Assembly: GCA_934376955.1 (NCBI GenBank)
Contig: CAKRPJ010000007.1
Span: 1 to 64,000 of the forward strand
Reading direction: 5' to 3'
DNA: 64,000 bases
From: CAKRPJ01 sp934376955
Lineage (GTDB): Bacteria > Bacillota > Clostridia > Lachnospirales > Lachnospiraceae
Shown here: in pieces, positions 7,543-15,250 of the stretch
How positions within the stretch are numbered: position 1 is the stretch's first letter
How the letters are laid out: every line of letters starts with the position of its first letter
Program-made: the position numbers and the translations under genes
The notes under the pieces: model-generated
Told to the model about the DNA's origin: nothing
Database searches by the model: none
What the model saw: only the letters and a program-made list of their open reading frames with translations

Positions 7543-9042
7543 ATGAAGACTATGCTGCAGCGCGGCGCAGGGATATTGATGCCCATATCCAGCCTTCCTT
7601 CTCCTTACGGAATAGGAACGTTCGGAAAAGCCGCTTTCGAGTTTGTAGATTTCTTAAAATCGGCCAGACAGAAATACTGGCAGGTTCTGCCGATGGGGCC
7701 GACCAGCTATGGGGACAGCCCGTACCAGTCATTTTCCGCCTTTGCGGGAAATCCGTATTTTATCGATCCGGACACCCTCGTAAAAGAGGGGCTTCTGACG
7801 CAGGAGGAGATCAATGCCTGCTATTGGGGAGATAATGAGACACAGGTGGCGTATGATACCGTATTCTGGTATCGCTTCCCGCTTCTGAGAAAGGCGTATG
7901 AGAGAAGCGGACACCGCCGAGAGGAGGCGTATAAGAGCTTCTGTACGGAAAACAGGCACTGGCTCGATGATTATGCCCTGTATATGGCGTTGAAGTTCCG
8001 CTTTGAAAATAAGGAGTGGCTTGCATGGCCGGAGGAGATCCGCTTTAGAAAAAAGGAAGCCGTGGAGCGGTATCGGGAAGAATTGAAGGATGATATTGAA
8101 TTTTGGGAGTTCCTTCAGTATAAATTCTATGAGCAGTGGAGAAAGGTAAGGGCCTATGCGAATGAAAACGGGATCTCTGTTATCGGCGATATCCCAATCT
8201 ATGTGGCGTTAGACAGTGCAGACGTCTGGACACATCCCAAGCTGTTCCTTTTAGATGAAGAAAATTATACACCGATCAAAGTAGCCGGAGTTCCGCCGGA
8301 CGCATTCTCGGAAACAGGACAGCTATGGGGAAATCCGTTGTACCGGTGGGAGGTTCAGGAAAAGACCGGCTTTGCATGGTGGAAAGAAAGAATGAAGGCA
8401 TCTGCCGGACTCTATGATGTTGTCCGCGTCGACCACTTTATCGGCGTTGTCCAGTATTATGCAATCCCGGGAGGCGCTGAGGACGGAAAGGTCGGAGAAT
8501 GGTTAAAGGGCCCCGGAAAGAAGCTGACCGATGCGATCGGCTCTGTGATCGGCGATACAAAGATCATTGCCGAGGATCTGGGAATCTGTGTGCCGGAGGT
8601 CAAGGCGCTCCTTGAGGAAACGGGATATCCGGGAATGAAGATCATCGAATTTGCCTTCAGCGGAGACCGCTTCAATGAACATCTTCCCCACATGTATTCC
8701 CCGAACTCCGTAGTTTACGGAGGAACACATGACAATGAAACGCTGACCGGATATTTTAAGCCGGAGGCACGTCAATGGTGGGAGCTTCAGTACATCGCGG
8801 ATTACATGGGAGTAGCCCATCAGACCGAGGTTGTAGATAAGGTGATGCGTACCGCCTATGAGTCTGTCGCCAGCGTTGTGATCTTTCAGGCACAGGATGT
8901 TTTGAAGCTGGATAACTGGGCAAGGATGAATACCCCGGGAACCGTCGGAAACAACTGGAGATGGAGAATGCGCCCGGGTGAATTAAACAAGGGACATGCG
9001 GATCATCTGGCGTGGCTTGTGGACACCTTCGGAAGATTTTAA
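7543..9042 (+). CDS. malQ: 4-alpha-glucanotransferase (amylomaltase)
   Basis: 499-residue cytoplasmic GH77 enzyme that transfers glucan segments between maltodextrins. N-terminal block GILMPISSLPSPYGIGTFG is diagnostic. Catalytic residues by family motif are the nucleophile D297 in VRVDHF, acid/base E344 in AEDLG and D397 in GTHDNET. Length is typical of bacterial single-domain MalQ. An AGGAAAGGA site lies about 11 bases before the ATG. Its TAA stop codon overlaps the first bases of a 160-bp repeat copy, so the repeat is joined to the end of the frame. Confidence 0.97.
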   Translation: MKTMLQRGAGILMPISSLPSPYGIGTFGKAAFEFVDFLKSARQKYWQVLPMGPTSYGDSPYQSFSAFAGNPYFIDPDTLVKEGLLTQEEINACYWGDNETQVAYDTVFWYRFPLLRKAYERSGHRREEAYKSFCTENRHWLDDYALYMALKFRFENKEWLAWPEEIRFRKKEAVERYREELKDDIEFWEFLQYKFYEQWRKVRAYANENGISVIGDIPIYVALDSADVWTHPKLFLLDEENYTPIKVAGVPPDAFSETGQLWGNPLYRWEVQEKTGFAWWKERMKASAGLYDVVRVDHFIGVVQYYAIPGGAEDGKVGEWLKGPGKKLTDAIGSVIGDTKIIAEDLGICVPEVKALLEETGYPGMKIIEFAFSGDRFNEHLPHMYSPNSVVYGGTHDNETLTGYFKPEARQWWELQYIADYMGVAHQTEVVDKVMRTAYESVASVVIFQAQDVLKLDNWARMNTPGTVGNNWRWRMRPGELNKGHADHLAWLVDTFGRF

Positions 9043-9200
9043 CCGAATCAAGTAAGTCCCCTGCTTCAATTGCGAAAAGCAATAAGCAGTGGGTGGGGAC
9101 TTGCTTGTATCAGGAGGAGCGCAAGCTCCTTCTGATAAACTGCGGAGCAGTTATTCGGTTATGAGCAAGTAGCGAAGCGGATTGCGAATATCCGCTTGAC
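9041..9200 (+). repeat. 160-bp repeat family, copy C (full-length reference copy)
   Basis: Outer arms AACCGAAT and ATTCGGTT enclose three hairpins: CAAGTAAGTCCCC/GGGGACTTGCTTG, TATCAGGAGGAG/CTCCTTCTGATA and AACTGC/GCAGTT. A further AGCGGAT...ATCCGCT hairpin follows the outer arm. A degenerate extra copy of that tail hairpin is seen at about 9219-9245. The repeat starts inside the malQ stop codon. Confidence 0.97.
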
Positions 9201-9283
9201 TCTAATCAAACAGGCAGCAAAGGGGATTGCGGATATCCACTTTACAGAGCTTATTTTCAGGTGAATTTCAAGCGAAAATTCAA

Positions 9284-9312
9284 TTGACATGATGGTAAAA
9301 ATATGATATTGT
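9284..9312 (+). promoter_or_regulatory. Promoter of the cold-shock gene
   Basis: TTGACA at 9284-9289, 17-bp spacer, TATTGT at 9307-9312. Start would be near 9319, giving a leader of about 160 nt. Confidence 0.7.
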
Positions 9313-9338
9313 TATAGCAATTCCGATGCATTATTGAA

Positions 9339-9400
9339 CTCACATGCAATTCCGTAAGTCATTTGCACGTTAAATGAATTTACCCGGCATGTGAGTTTTT
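9339..9400 (+). promoter_or_regulatory. Terminator-like hairpin inside the csp leader
   Basis: CTCACATGC (9339-9347) pairs perfectly with GCATGTGAG (9387-9395), followed directly by TTTTTCTT. The loop is about 39 nt. GCAATTCCG occurs at 9317-9325 and again overlapping the 5' arm at 9346-9354, allowing alternative folds. It lies between promoter and coding region, so it may act as an attenuator or temperature-dependent switch. Confidence 0.65.
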
Positions 9401-9479
9401 CTTGAATAAAGGTCCAACAGAAATGTCAGGGGTTTATTGAGACGACAATGCGGAAAAATAATTTTAGGGAGGTACCAAA

Positions 9480-9692
9480 ATGAATAACGGTACAGTTAAG
9501 TGGTTCAACTCTGAAAAGGGTTACGGATTTATTTCCAATGACAACGGCGGCGATGACGTATTCGTACATTTCTCCGCAATCGTAGGAGACGGCTTCAAGA
9601 CTCTTGAAGAGGGCCAGAAGGTTACTTTCGATACCGAGCAGGATCCGAAGAACAGCAAGAAGCTTCGTGCAGTAAACGTAGTTAAGCTTTAA
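9480..9692 (+). CDS. Cold-shock protein (CspA family)
   Basis: 70-residue single cold-shock domain; a nucleic-acid-binding OB-fold RNA chaperone. RNP1 is KGYGFI and RNP2 is VFVHFSAI, both intact, preceded by the typical GTVKWFN start. Full family length. A GGGAGG site precedes the ATG. It is monocistronic, with a long structured leader containing a hairpin plus T-run, and a terminator at 9717. Confidence 0.97.
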   Translation: MNNGTVKWFNSEKGYGFISNDNGGDDVFVHFSAIVGDGFKTLEEGQKVTFDTEQDPKNSKKLRAVNVVKL

Positions 9693-9891
9693 TTCTTAAC
9701 AGAGACAAGAGAGAGGCCGCCGCTCTGGTATATACCGGGGAGGCGGTTCTTTTTGCGGACACATTCCCAGCAGATCCTCTTAAAATAGCCGTTATTGTGC
9801 AATTACGAACGCCGCATCCCTTGGCAAGCTGTTCTAGTGTCAAATCTTTCGCACACATCAGATCAATGATCTTTGCTTTGTTTGCTTTCAT
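9682..9891 (-). pseudogene. Truncated XRE-type helix-turn-helix gene remnant
   Basis: From an ATG at 9891 (GGGGGT six bases upstream) the frame reads MKANKAKIIDLMC, then DLTLEQLAKGCGVRNCTITAILRG, a recognisable Cro/XRE helix-turn-helix of mobile-element type. After about residue 39 homology stops and the frame runs into the csp terminator region and end. The rest of the repressor fold is missing, so I read it as a broken gene, possibly the trace of a lost element. Confidence 0.5.
9717..9755 (+). terminator. Terminator of the cold-shock gene
   Basis: CCGCC and GGCGG arms with a nested GGTATATACC palindrome, followed by TTCTTTTTG. Confidence 0.8.
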
Positions 9892-9910
9892 CGTGATACC
9901 CCCATAAACA

Positions 9911-9939
9911 GAAAAAAGCCGGATGATATACACCCGGCT
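9911..9939 (-). terminator. Terminator downstream of repeat copy D
   Basis: Minus-strand AGCCGG, an 11-nt loop, CCGGCT then six T residues. It ends the transcript of the amidohydrolase at 10099 after passing through the repeat. Confidence 0.8.
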
Positions 9940-10085
9940 CAATCCGCTTTGCTACGCGGCTCTACACCGAATAACTGCTCCGCAGTTTATCAGAAGGAGC
10001 TTGCACTCCTCCTGATACAAGCAAGTCCCCACCCACTGCTTATTGCTTTTCGCAATTGAAGCAGGGGACTTACTTGATTCGATTA
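9940..10085 (-). repeat. 160-bp repeat family, copy D (tail diverged)
   Basis: On the minus strand the first about 120 bases match the reference copy. The tail after ATTCGGT is diverged and runs straight into the terminator at 9911-9939. Lies 14 bp after the stop codon of the amidohydrolase, inside its 3' untranslated region. Confidence 0.92.
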
Positions 10086-10098
10086 AAAAGAGGATCTT

Positions 10099-11730
10099 TT
10101 AGTTTCTCTGATATACAATTTCTCCGCCTAAGATGGTGGCGTCTACCTGAACCTTCGGCAGTTCTTCCGGATCCACTGCACATGGATCACGGTCTAAAAT
10201 AACCATGTCAGCTAATTTTCCTTCTGTGATGGAACCTTTGATATTTTCTTCAAAAGCAGCATAGGCGCCGTTGATGGTGTAGAATTTAAGTGCTTCCATA
10301 ACGGTTACTTTTTCATGTGGATTCCATGGAGCAAGTTCCGGATGATCCAGACATTTTCTTGTAACAACTGCATAAATTCCGCAGAATACATTGGGAGTTT
10401 CTACCGGAATATCAGAGCTGGCATTTAAATTGACACCCAGATCCGTCAAAGTGCGCCATGCATGGCAATATTTTGCCCGGCTGCCCAGACGGTCTTCCAT
10501 AATCGGAATATCGGTAGAAGTGGATGCTGGCTGAATATTGATATTAAGTCCCAGTTTAGCAATTCTCTTGTAGAGTTCCAGATTACCTACCTGACCGTGA
10601 ACCAGGCGATGACGGTGATTTTCCTTGGGGAAGTTCTGCAGAACGCGTTCATAAGCATTTAATACCTGCTCTAAGGCACCGTCTCCGATGGTATGAATGC
10701 ATACCTGCATGCCGGCACAGTGAGCTTTGCGGATATTGTCATACAGCTCGTCATCGGTGTAATAGTAGATTCCGGTGGTTCCTGGTGCATCGGAATAGGG
10801 TTCTTTCATACCGGCTGTGCGGGCACCCATGGTTCCGTCCGCCCACTGTTTCATCGGTCCGATATGATAGAAATCATGTCCCATGCCGGTGCGCAGAGAA
10901 CAGCCCTCTAAGAATTCATCTACTTCTTTTCCGGTTGGAAGAGAAATCTTTTGATAGATACGGAGCGGAAGCTTTTTATCTGCAGCCAGCTCCTGGTAGG
11001 CCTGGTAAATATCCATAAAGTCGCCCGGATATCCTAAATCATAGGTGTCTTCTGTATGTACGGTTGTTACACCGTAGCGGAGCATTTCTTCGCCACCGCG
11101 GATAATAGCCTGCTTTAATTCTTTTCTGGCTGATTCGGGATTGCGCTGGCGTTTAAACCATTCCAGAGCTGCTTCGCGGATAACACCATTAGGCTCTCCG
11201 TCTTCTCCCTTATCAAACTGTCCGCCCGGGAGATATGTTTCTTTTGTTACCTTTGCATCCGTCAGGGCCATGGTATTGGCGATTCCTACATGTCCGCAGG
11301 TACGGATAATAAGAATCAGATGCTTATCGGATACTTTGTCCAGATCTTCTTTGGTTGGAAAAGCGCCGCCTGGGAAGATGTTCTGATTCCAGCCGCGGCC
11401 AAATACCCATTCTCCTTCCGGTATCTGTTTATCTTCGATAAAGTTTTTGATTCGTTCGCACATTTCTTCGCAGGAGAGACAGTTTTCAAGATTTACATAT
11501 CTCAGGGAGTTACCATAGCCCACAAGATGGGTATGGGTATCATTGAAACCTGGAACGATGGTGCGTCCGCCCATATCAATTACCCGGGTATTCTCTCCCT
11601 GCCAGGATTCGATCTCCTGATTGGAGCCTACCTTAGCAATCTTATCACCAGCGATAGCGACAGCCTCCTCCACACGGCCGTCCATGGTGTAGATTCGGGC
11701 ATTTTTAAGAACCATTGTTGTCTGCGGCAT
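10099..11730 (-). CDS. YtcJ-type amidohydrolase, paralogue 1
   Basis: 543-residue metal-dependent hydrolase of the amidohydrolase superfamily. N-terminal beta-sandwich segment KNARIYTMDGRVEEAV, then the HxH metal motif GFNDTHTHLVGYG. Further histidines sit in CIHTIGDGALEQ and RLVHGQ, and the conserved Asp in NASSDIPVETPN. The C-terminal beta-sandwich closes with ILGGEIVYQRN. Closely related to the gene at 13602. AGGAGG lies eight bases before ATG. A sigma-54 promoter is found at 11786-11771, so it should be controlled by the activator encoded at 11928. Substrate unknown; family members cleave C-N bonds of amides, cyclic amides and acylated amines. Confidence 0.9.
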   Translation of the reverse strand: MPQTTMVLKNARIYTMDGRVEEAVAIAGDKIAKVGSNQEIESWQGENTRVIDMGGRTIVPGFNDTHTHLVGYGNSLRYVNLENCLSCEEMCERIKNFIEDKQIPEGEWVFGRGWNQNIFPGGAFPTKEDLDKVSDKHLILIIRTCGHVGIANTMALTDAKVTKETYLPGGQFDKGEDGEPNGVIREAALEWFKRQRNPESARKELKQAIIRGGEEMLRYGVTTVHTEDTYDLGYPGDFMDIYQAYQELAADKKLPLRIYQKISLPTGKEVDEFLEGCSLRTGMGHDFYHIGPMKQWADGTMGARTAGMKEPYSDAPGTTGIYYYTDDELYDNIRKAHCAGMQVCIHTIGDGALEQVLNAYERVLQNFPKENHRHRLVHGQVGNLELYKRIAKLGLNINIQPASTSTDIPIMEDRLGSRAKYCHAWRTLTDLGVNLNASSDIPVETPNVFCGIYAVVTRKCLDHPELAPWNPHEKVTVMEALKFYTINGAYAAFEENIKGSITEGKLADMVILDRDPCAVDPEELPKVQVDATILGGEIVYQRN

Positions 11731-11770
11731 ATAGTTTCCTCCTAAAAATTTATTCGATACTTATTTAATA

Positions 11771-11786
11771 AGCAAAATCCGTGCCA
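11771..11786 (-). promoter_or_regulatory. Sigma-54 (-24/-12) promoter of amidohydrolase 1
   Basis: Minus strand TGGCAC-N5-TTGCT, a perfect match to the sigma-54 consensus, about 41 bp before the start codon at 11730. Confidence 0.88.
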
Positions 11787-11856
11787 TATTACCATATTAA
11801 AAAGCAGTTAAAATTCAGGGGAATTCTAACTGCTTTTTAATATCAAGAGGGATGAA

Positions 11857-11876
11857 TGCGCAAAATTTTTTGCGCA
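11857..11876. promoter_or_regulatory. Candidate enhancer site for the sigma-54 activator
   Basis: TGCGCAAAA-TT-TTTTGCGCA is a perfect 9-bp palindrome with a 2-bp centre, about 70 bp upstream of the -24 element at 11786. It shares its design with the palindrome at 13394. Confidence 0.7.
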
Positions 11877-11927
11877 ATTGTAAAAAAACACACTTTTAGT
11901 CTTTGAAAAAGAAAAATAATTTGCATA

Positions 11928-13331
11928 CTAGTCAAGCTGGTATTTTTCGATTTTGTAGGACAGGGTCTGCCTGGAAACCCGCAGAATTTTTGCGGCTTCC
12001 GTAATACTGTCCGTTTTTTCCAGAATGCGGCTGATGGCTTCTTTTTCATAGGCCGCTGTGTTTTCTGTCAGAGACAGAGATTCATTATAAGGAAATACTT
12101 CCATCTGTTCAATGTCTGCTGCCGCTTCCTCGCGGATAGAGGAGGATTTTGGTTCCGCTTCCGGAAGGGGATGATTGGTTTTATGATTTTCCTGAAGCAT
12201 ATCAGGCAGATCTCCCATATTGATGATGGAACCTTGACAGAGGTTGAAGGCATACTCTAGAGTGTTCCGCAGCTCTCTCACATTTCCTTTCCAGTTATAT
12301 TTCTGAAATGTCATCTTGACCAGAGCACTGACTCCGCGTATGGATTTTTTCATCTTCCGGTTGAAATAATTGATAAAATAGTCCGTCAGAATCATCACAT
12401 CTGGTTTTCGATCTCTCAGCGGAGGAATGTCGATTCGTACCACGCAGATTCTGTAAAAAAGGTCCGTCCGCATCAGTCCGGCATGGAGAACGTCTGCCGG
12501 GTTCTGGTTCATGGCACAGATGATTCGGGTATGGAAATGGGTGTTTTTGGAGCTTCCTATCCGGCGGGCCTGCTGTTCTTCGATGGCTTTTAGAATCTTC
12601 GCCTGCATGGAGAGTTCCATGGAATTGATCTCGTCGAGGAACAGTGTTCCTCCGTCTGCCAGTTCAAACAGCCCTTTTCGATTTTCCGCCCCTGTAAAGC
12701 TTCCCTTTTCGACACCAAAAAAGATACTTTCCAGAAGGGATTCCGGAATGGCTGCACAGTTCTGAGAGATAAAAGGATTCTTGGCTCTGTGGGAATAGGT
12801 ATGGAGTGACTGGGCAAAAAGCTCCTTACCAGTTCCTGTTTCACCATAAAGAAGAACGGGGGAATCATTGTTGGCGATGAGACGGCAGCGCTCCTTCAGT
12901 GCGATCATAATCGGATCCTGGGAGATGATGTCATCCAGAGTATAAAGCTCTCCCTGCCGATGGGAGGGAAGTCCCTTTCCAGCCTTGTATTTTTCATAGA
13001 AAATACTGGAAGTCATGGCTCCGATGATTTCATTGCCGTCCATGAGTGGAATCGTAGAGGAGACAATGTCAAGCAGTTTACCGCAGCAGGTGTGTATGAC
13101 CTGTCTCTCATCAAAACGAGGTTTTCCATTTTCAATCACGCGCATAATGGTGCTGGTCTGGTTGTCCAATTCTGGATACACATCGGTTACATGCATTCCT
13201 ACAACTTCATCTGATAAAATACCTTCGTGAAACCACTGCATCAATTCAACATATCCATATTTGTCACAGACCAGAACGCCATCCGTGTCCTCATACAGCT
13301 GTCTGGCCTGCACCAGAGCATTTGTAATCAT
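11928..13331 (-). CDS. Sigma-54-dependent enhancer-binding activator (PAS-AAA+-Fis)
   Basis: 467-residue ATP-driven activator of sigma-54 RNA polymerase. Residues about 10-120 form a PAS-like sensor. The AAA+ domain has Walker A GETGTGKE, the sigma-54 contact loop GSFTGA (Ser replacing the usual Ala), Walker B GGTLFLDEI and a C-terminal FKNVRELRNTLEYA-type segment (here WKGNVRELRN). A Fis helix-turn-helix ends the protein (ITEAAKILRVSRQTLSYKI). No receiver domain, so a ligand rather than a kinase is the likely signal. I use ATG 13331, eight bases after AGGAGA; an upstream GTG overlaps that site. Both flanking sigma-54 promoters are probable targets. Confidence 0.93.
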   Translation of the reverse strand: MITNALVQARQLYEDTDGVLVCDKYGYVELMQWFHEGILSDEVVGMHVTDVYPELDNQTSTIMRVIENGKPRFDERQVIHTCCGKLLDIVSSTIPLMDGNEIIGAMTSSIFYEKYKAGKGLPSHRQGELYTLDDIISQDPIMIALKERCRLIANNDSPVLLYGETGTGKELFAQSLHTYSHRAKNPFISQNCAAIPESLLESIFFGVEKGSFTGAENRKGLFELADGGTLFLDEINSMELSMQAKILKAIEEQQARRIGSSKNTHFHTRIICAMNQNPADVLHAGLMRTDLFYRICVVRIDIPPLRDRKPDVMILTDYFINYFNRKMKKSIRGVSALVKMTFQKYNWKGNVRELRNTLEYAFNLCQGSIINMGDLPDMLQENHKTNHPLPEAEPKSSSIREEAAADIEQMEVFPYNESLSLTENTAAYEKEAISRILEKTDSITEAAKILRVSRQTLSYKIEKYQLD

Positions 13332-13350
13332 GATAGGCTCTCCTTTCACT

Positions 13351-13374
13351 ACTCAAGTTTTCTATAGCTTGAGT
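13351..13374. promoter_or_regulatory. Palindrome in the activator gene leader
   Basis: ACTCAAG-N10-CTTGAGT, a perfect 7-bp inverted repeat just upstream of the activator start. It could be an operator or a leader hairpin. Confidence 0.4.
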
Positions 13375-13393
13375 CTATCACAATTATGAGCAG

Positions 13394-13413
13394 AACGCAA
13401 ATTTTTTTGCGTT
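13394..13413. promoter_or_regulatory. Candidate enhancer site for the sigma-54 activator
   Basis: AACGCAAA-TTTT-TTTGCGTT palindrome, same GCAAA/TTTGC core as the site at 11857. It lies about 120 bp upstream of the -24 element at 13535 and about 60 bp upstream of the activator start. A weaker half-site pair (GTGCAAAA...GCGCAA) follows at 13426-13445. Confidence 0.7.
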
Positions 13414-13534
13414 TTCTTGCAAGAAGTGCAAAAATATTAGCGCAATTCTTCAAAATTATAAAATATATTCTCCAAAAGCTGCAATATAGTTTAAAATAGT
13501 GCAAATTAAGTGAAATACTCATAATATTTATCGA

Positions 13535-13550
13535 TGGCACGGGAATTGCT
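13535..13550 (+). promoter_or_regulatory. Sigma-54 (-24/-12) promoter of amidohydrolase 2 and nhaC
   Basis: TGGCAC-N5-TTGCT, again a perfect consensus, 51 bp before the start codon at 13602. No competing sigma-A promoter is evident. Confidence 0.88.
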
Positions 13551-13601
13551 TTAATATATAGACATAAAGCAACTTACCAAAAAAAGATTGGAGGATACTG
13601 A

Positions 13602-15221
13602 ATGAAACTTTACTACAACGGTGTAATCTTTACAATGAATGCCTCCGGTGATCGGGCCGGAGCCATGGCAGTGGAAGGGGATCGCATCGTACGCGTCGGA
13701 GAGGAAAAGAAATTAAAGAGACAGTTTCCTGACGCTGAAGCAGTTGACTTAGAGGGCCGGACTATTATGCCGGGCTTTATCGAAGGCCATGTTCATCTGC
13801 TTAATTATGCTTACAGTCTTACCAAGATTGACTGTGCTCCCCTGAAATCCATTGCGGAGATGATTGAGGCAGGAAAGGAGTATATAAGAAAGAATCAGAT
13901 TCCTTCTGGAACATGGGTTCAGGGACGCGGATGGAACCAGACCTTTTTCGCTGAGAAGAGAAACCCGACCGTGGCTGATCTGGATGCGATCAGTACGGAT
14001 CATCCGATTGTATTCACAAGAGTTTGTGAACACATGGTGGTGGCAAACTCAGTGGCTCTTAAGATGGCGGGAATCACGAAAGAAACAAAGAATCCGGAGG
14101 GCGGAGAGATCGAGCACGATGCAGAGGGAAAACTGACGGGACTTATGAAAGAAACGGCCAGGTATCTGATTTACCGGATGATTCCGGATAAATCAGTAGA
14201 GGAAATCAAGGAAATGCTGGTACGTGCCATTGATATCGCATCATCCTTGGGACTTACAACCATGCATTCGGATGATTTTGAAACCTTCTCTGATAAAGAC
14301 TGGAGAAAGGTTCTGAGAGCCTACAGAGAGCTGGAGCAGGAAGGTCGATTGAACATGAGAATCCGGGAACAATGTCTTCTGCCTCAGATTGACCGCCTGA
14401 AAGAGTTCATTCAAGAAGAAATTAAAGAACGCCACGACACCCTTATGGTGCAGGTCGGTCCTTTAAAGCTTCTGACGGATGGATCTTTGGGAGGAAGAAG
14501 TGCTTATCTGCGCGCTCCGTATTCTGATGCACCGGACACCTGTGGAATTGCAGTATTTACACAGGAGGAGTTAAATGAACTGGTGACAACAGCTCATGAA
14601 GCATCTATGGGAGTTGTGTGTCATGGAATCGGGGATGGAGCGATGGAAATGTGCATGGACGCATTTTTGAAAGCTCAGGAGAAAAGACCGGATCCGGATG
14701 CCAGATTTGGAATCATTCATCTTCAGATTACCCAGCCGGATATTCTGAAACGTTTTAAAGAACAGAATATTACCGCCTATATGGAGCCGATATGCTTAAA
14801 CAGTGATCTGCATATCACAGAGAGCCGTATTGGGGCAGAACGTCTGCAGTCTACCTATAATTACAGGACCTTATGTGACATGGGAGTCATGTATACCATG
14901 AGTTCTGACTGTCCGGTAGATTCTTTAAACCCGTTTGACAGCTTGTTTGTAGGAGTGAACCGCTGTGATTACAATGGATATCCAGAGGCAGGATGGATGC
15001 CGGATCAGAAACTTACAGTAGAGCAGATGCTTCGGGGATTTACAATTAATGGAGCTTATGCTTCTTTTGAAGAGAACATAAAGGGATCCTTAGAGGAGGG
15101 AAAACTGGCTGATTTCGTGATTTTATCTCAGGATCCTACCCAGTGTGATCCGAAGAAACTTCGTGATATCTTTGTAGAAGAAACTGTTCTGGGCGGCCGT
15201 ACGATCTACCGGAAAAAATAA
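13602..15221 (+). CDS. YtcJ-type amidohydrolase, paralogue 2
   Basis: 539-residue amidohydrolase-superfamily enzyme, colinear over its length with the gene at 10099. HxH metal motif H63/H65 in IEGHVHLLNY; other family blocks are LTDGSLGGRSAYLRAPYSDAP, CHGIGDGAMEMCMDA and MSSDCPVDSLNP. C-terminus VLGGRTIYRKK. GGAGG lies eight bases before ATG. First gene of a two-gene unit with the antiporter at 15251, 29 bp away, behind a sigma-54 promoter. Two co-regulated paralogues suggest either related substrates or successive steps; which is not visible from sequence. Confidence 0.9.
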   Translation: MKLYYNGVIFTMNASGDRAGAMAVEGDRIVRVGEEKKLKRQFPDAEAVDLEGRTIMPGFIEGHVHLLNYAYSLTKIDCAPLKSIAEMIEAGKEYIRKNQIPSGTWVQGRGWNQTFFAEKRNPTVADLDAISTDHPIVFTRVCEHMVVANSVALKMAGITKETKNPEGGEIEHDAEGKLTGLMKETARYLIYRMIPDKSVEEIKEMLVRAIDIASSLGLTTMHSDDFETFSDKDWRKVLRAYRELEQEGRLNMRIREQCLLPQIDRLKEFIQEEIKERHDTLMVQVGPLKLLTDGSLGGRSAYLRAPYSDAPDTCGIAVFTQEELNELVTTAHEASMGVVCHGIGDGAMEMCMDAFLKAQEKRPDPDARFGIIHLQITQPDILKRFKEQNITAYMEPICLNSDLHITESRIGAERLQSTYNYRTLCDMGVMYTMSSDCPVDSLNPFDSLFVGVNRCDYNGYPEAGWMPDQKLTVEQMLRGFTINGAYASFEENIKGSLEEGKLADFVILSQDPTQCDPKKLRDIFVEETVLGGRTIYRKK

Positions 15222-15250
15222 AAAAGAATAATTTATTAAGGAGGAAGTAT

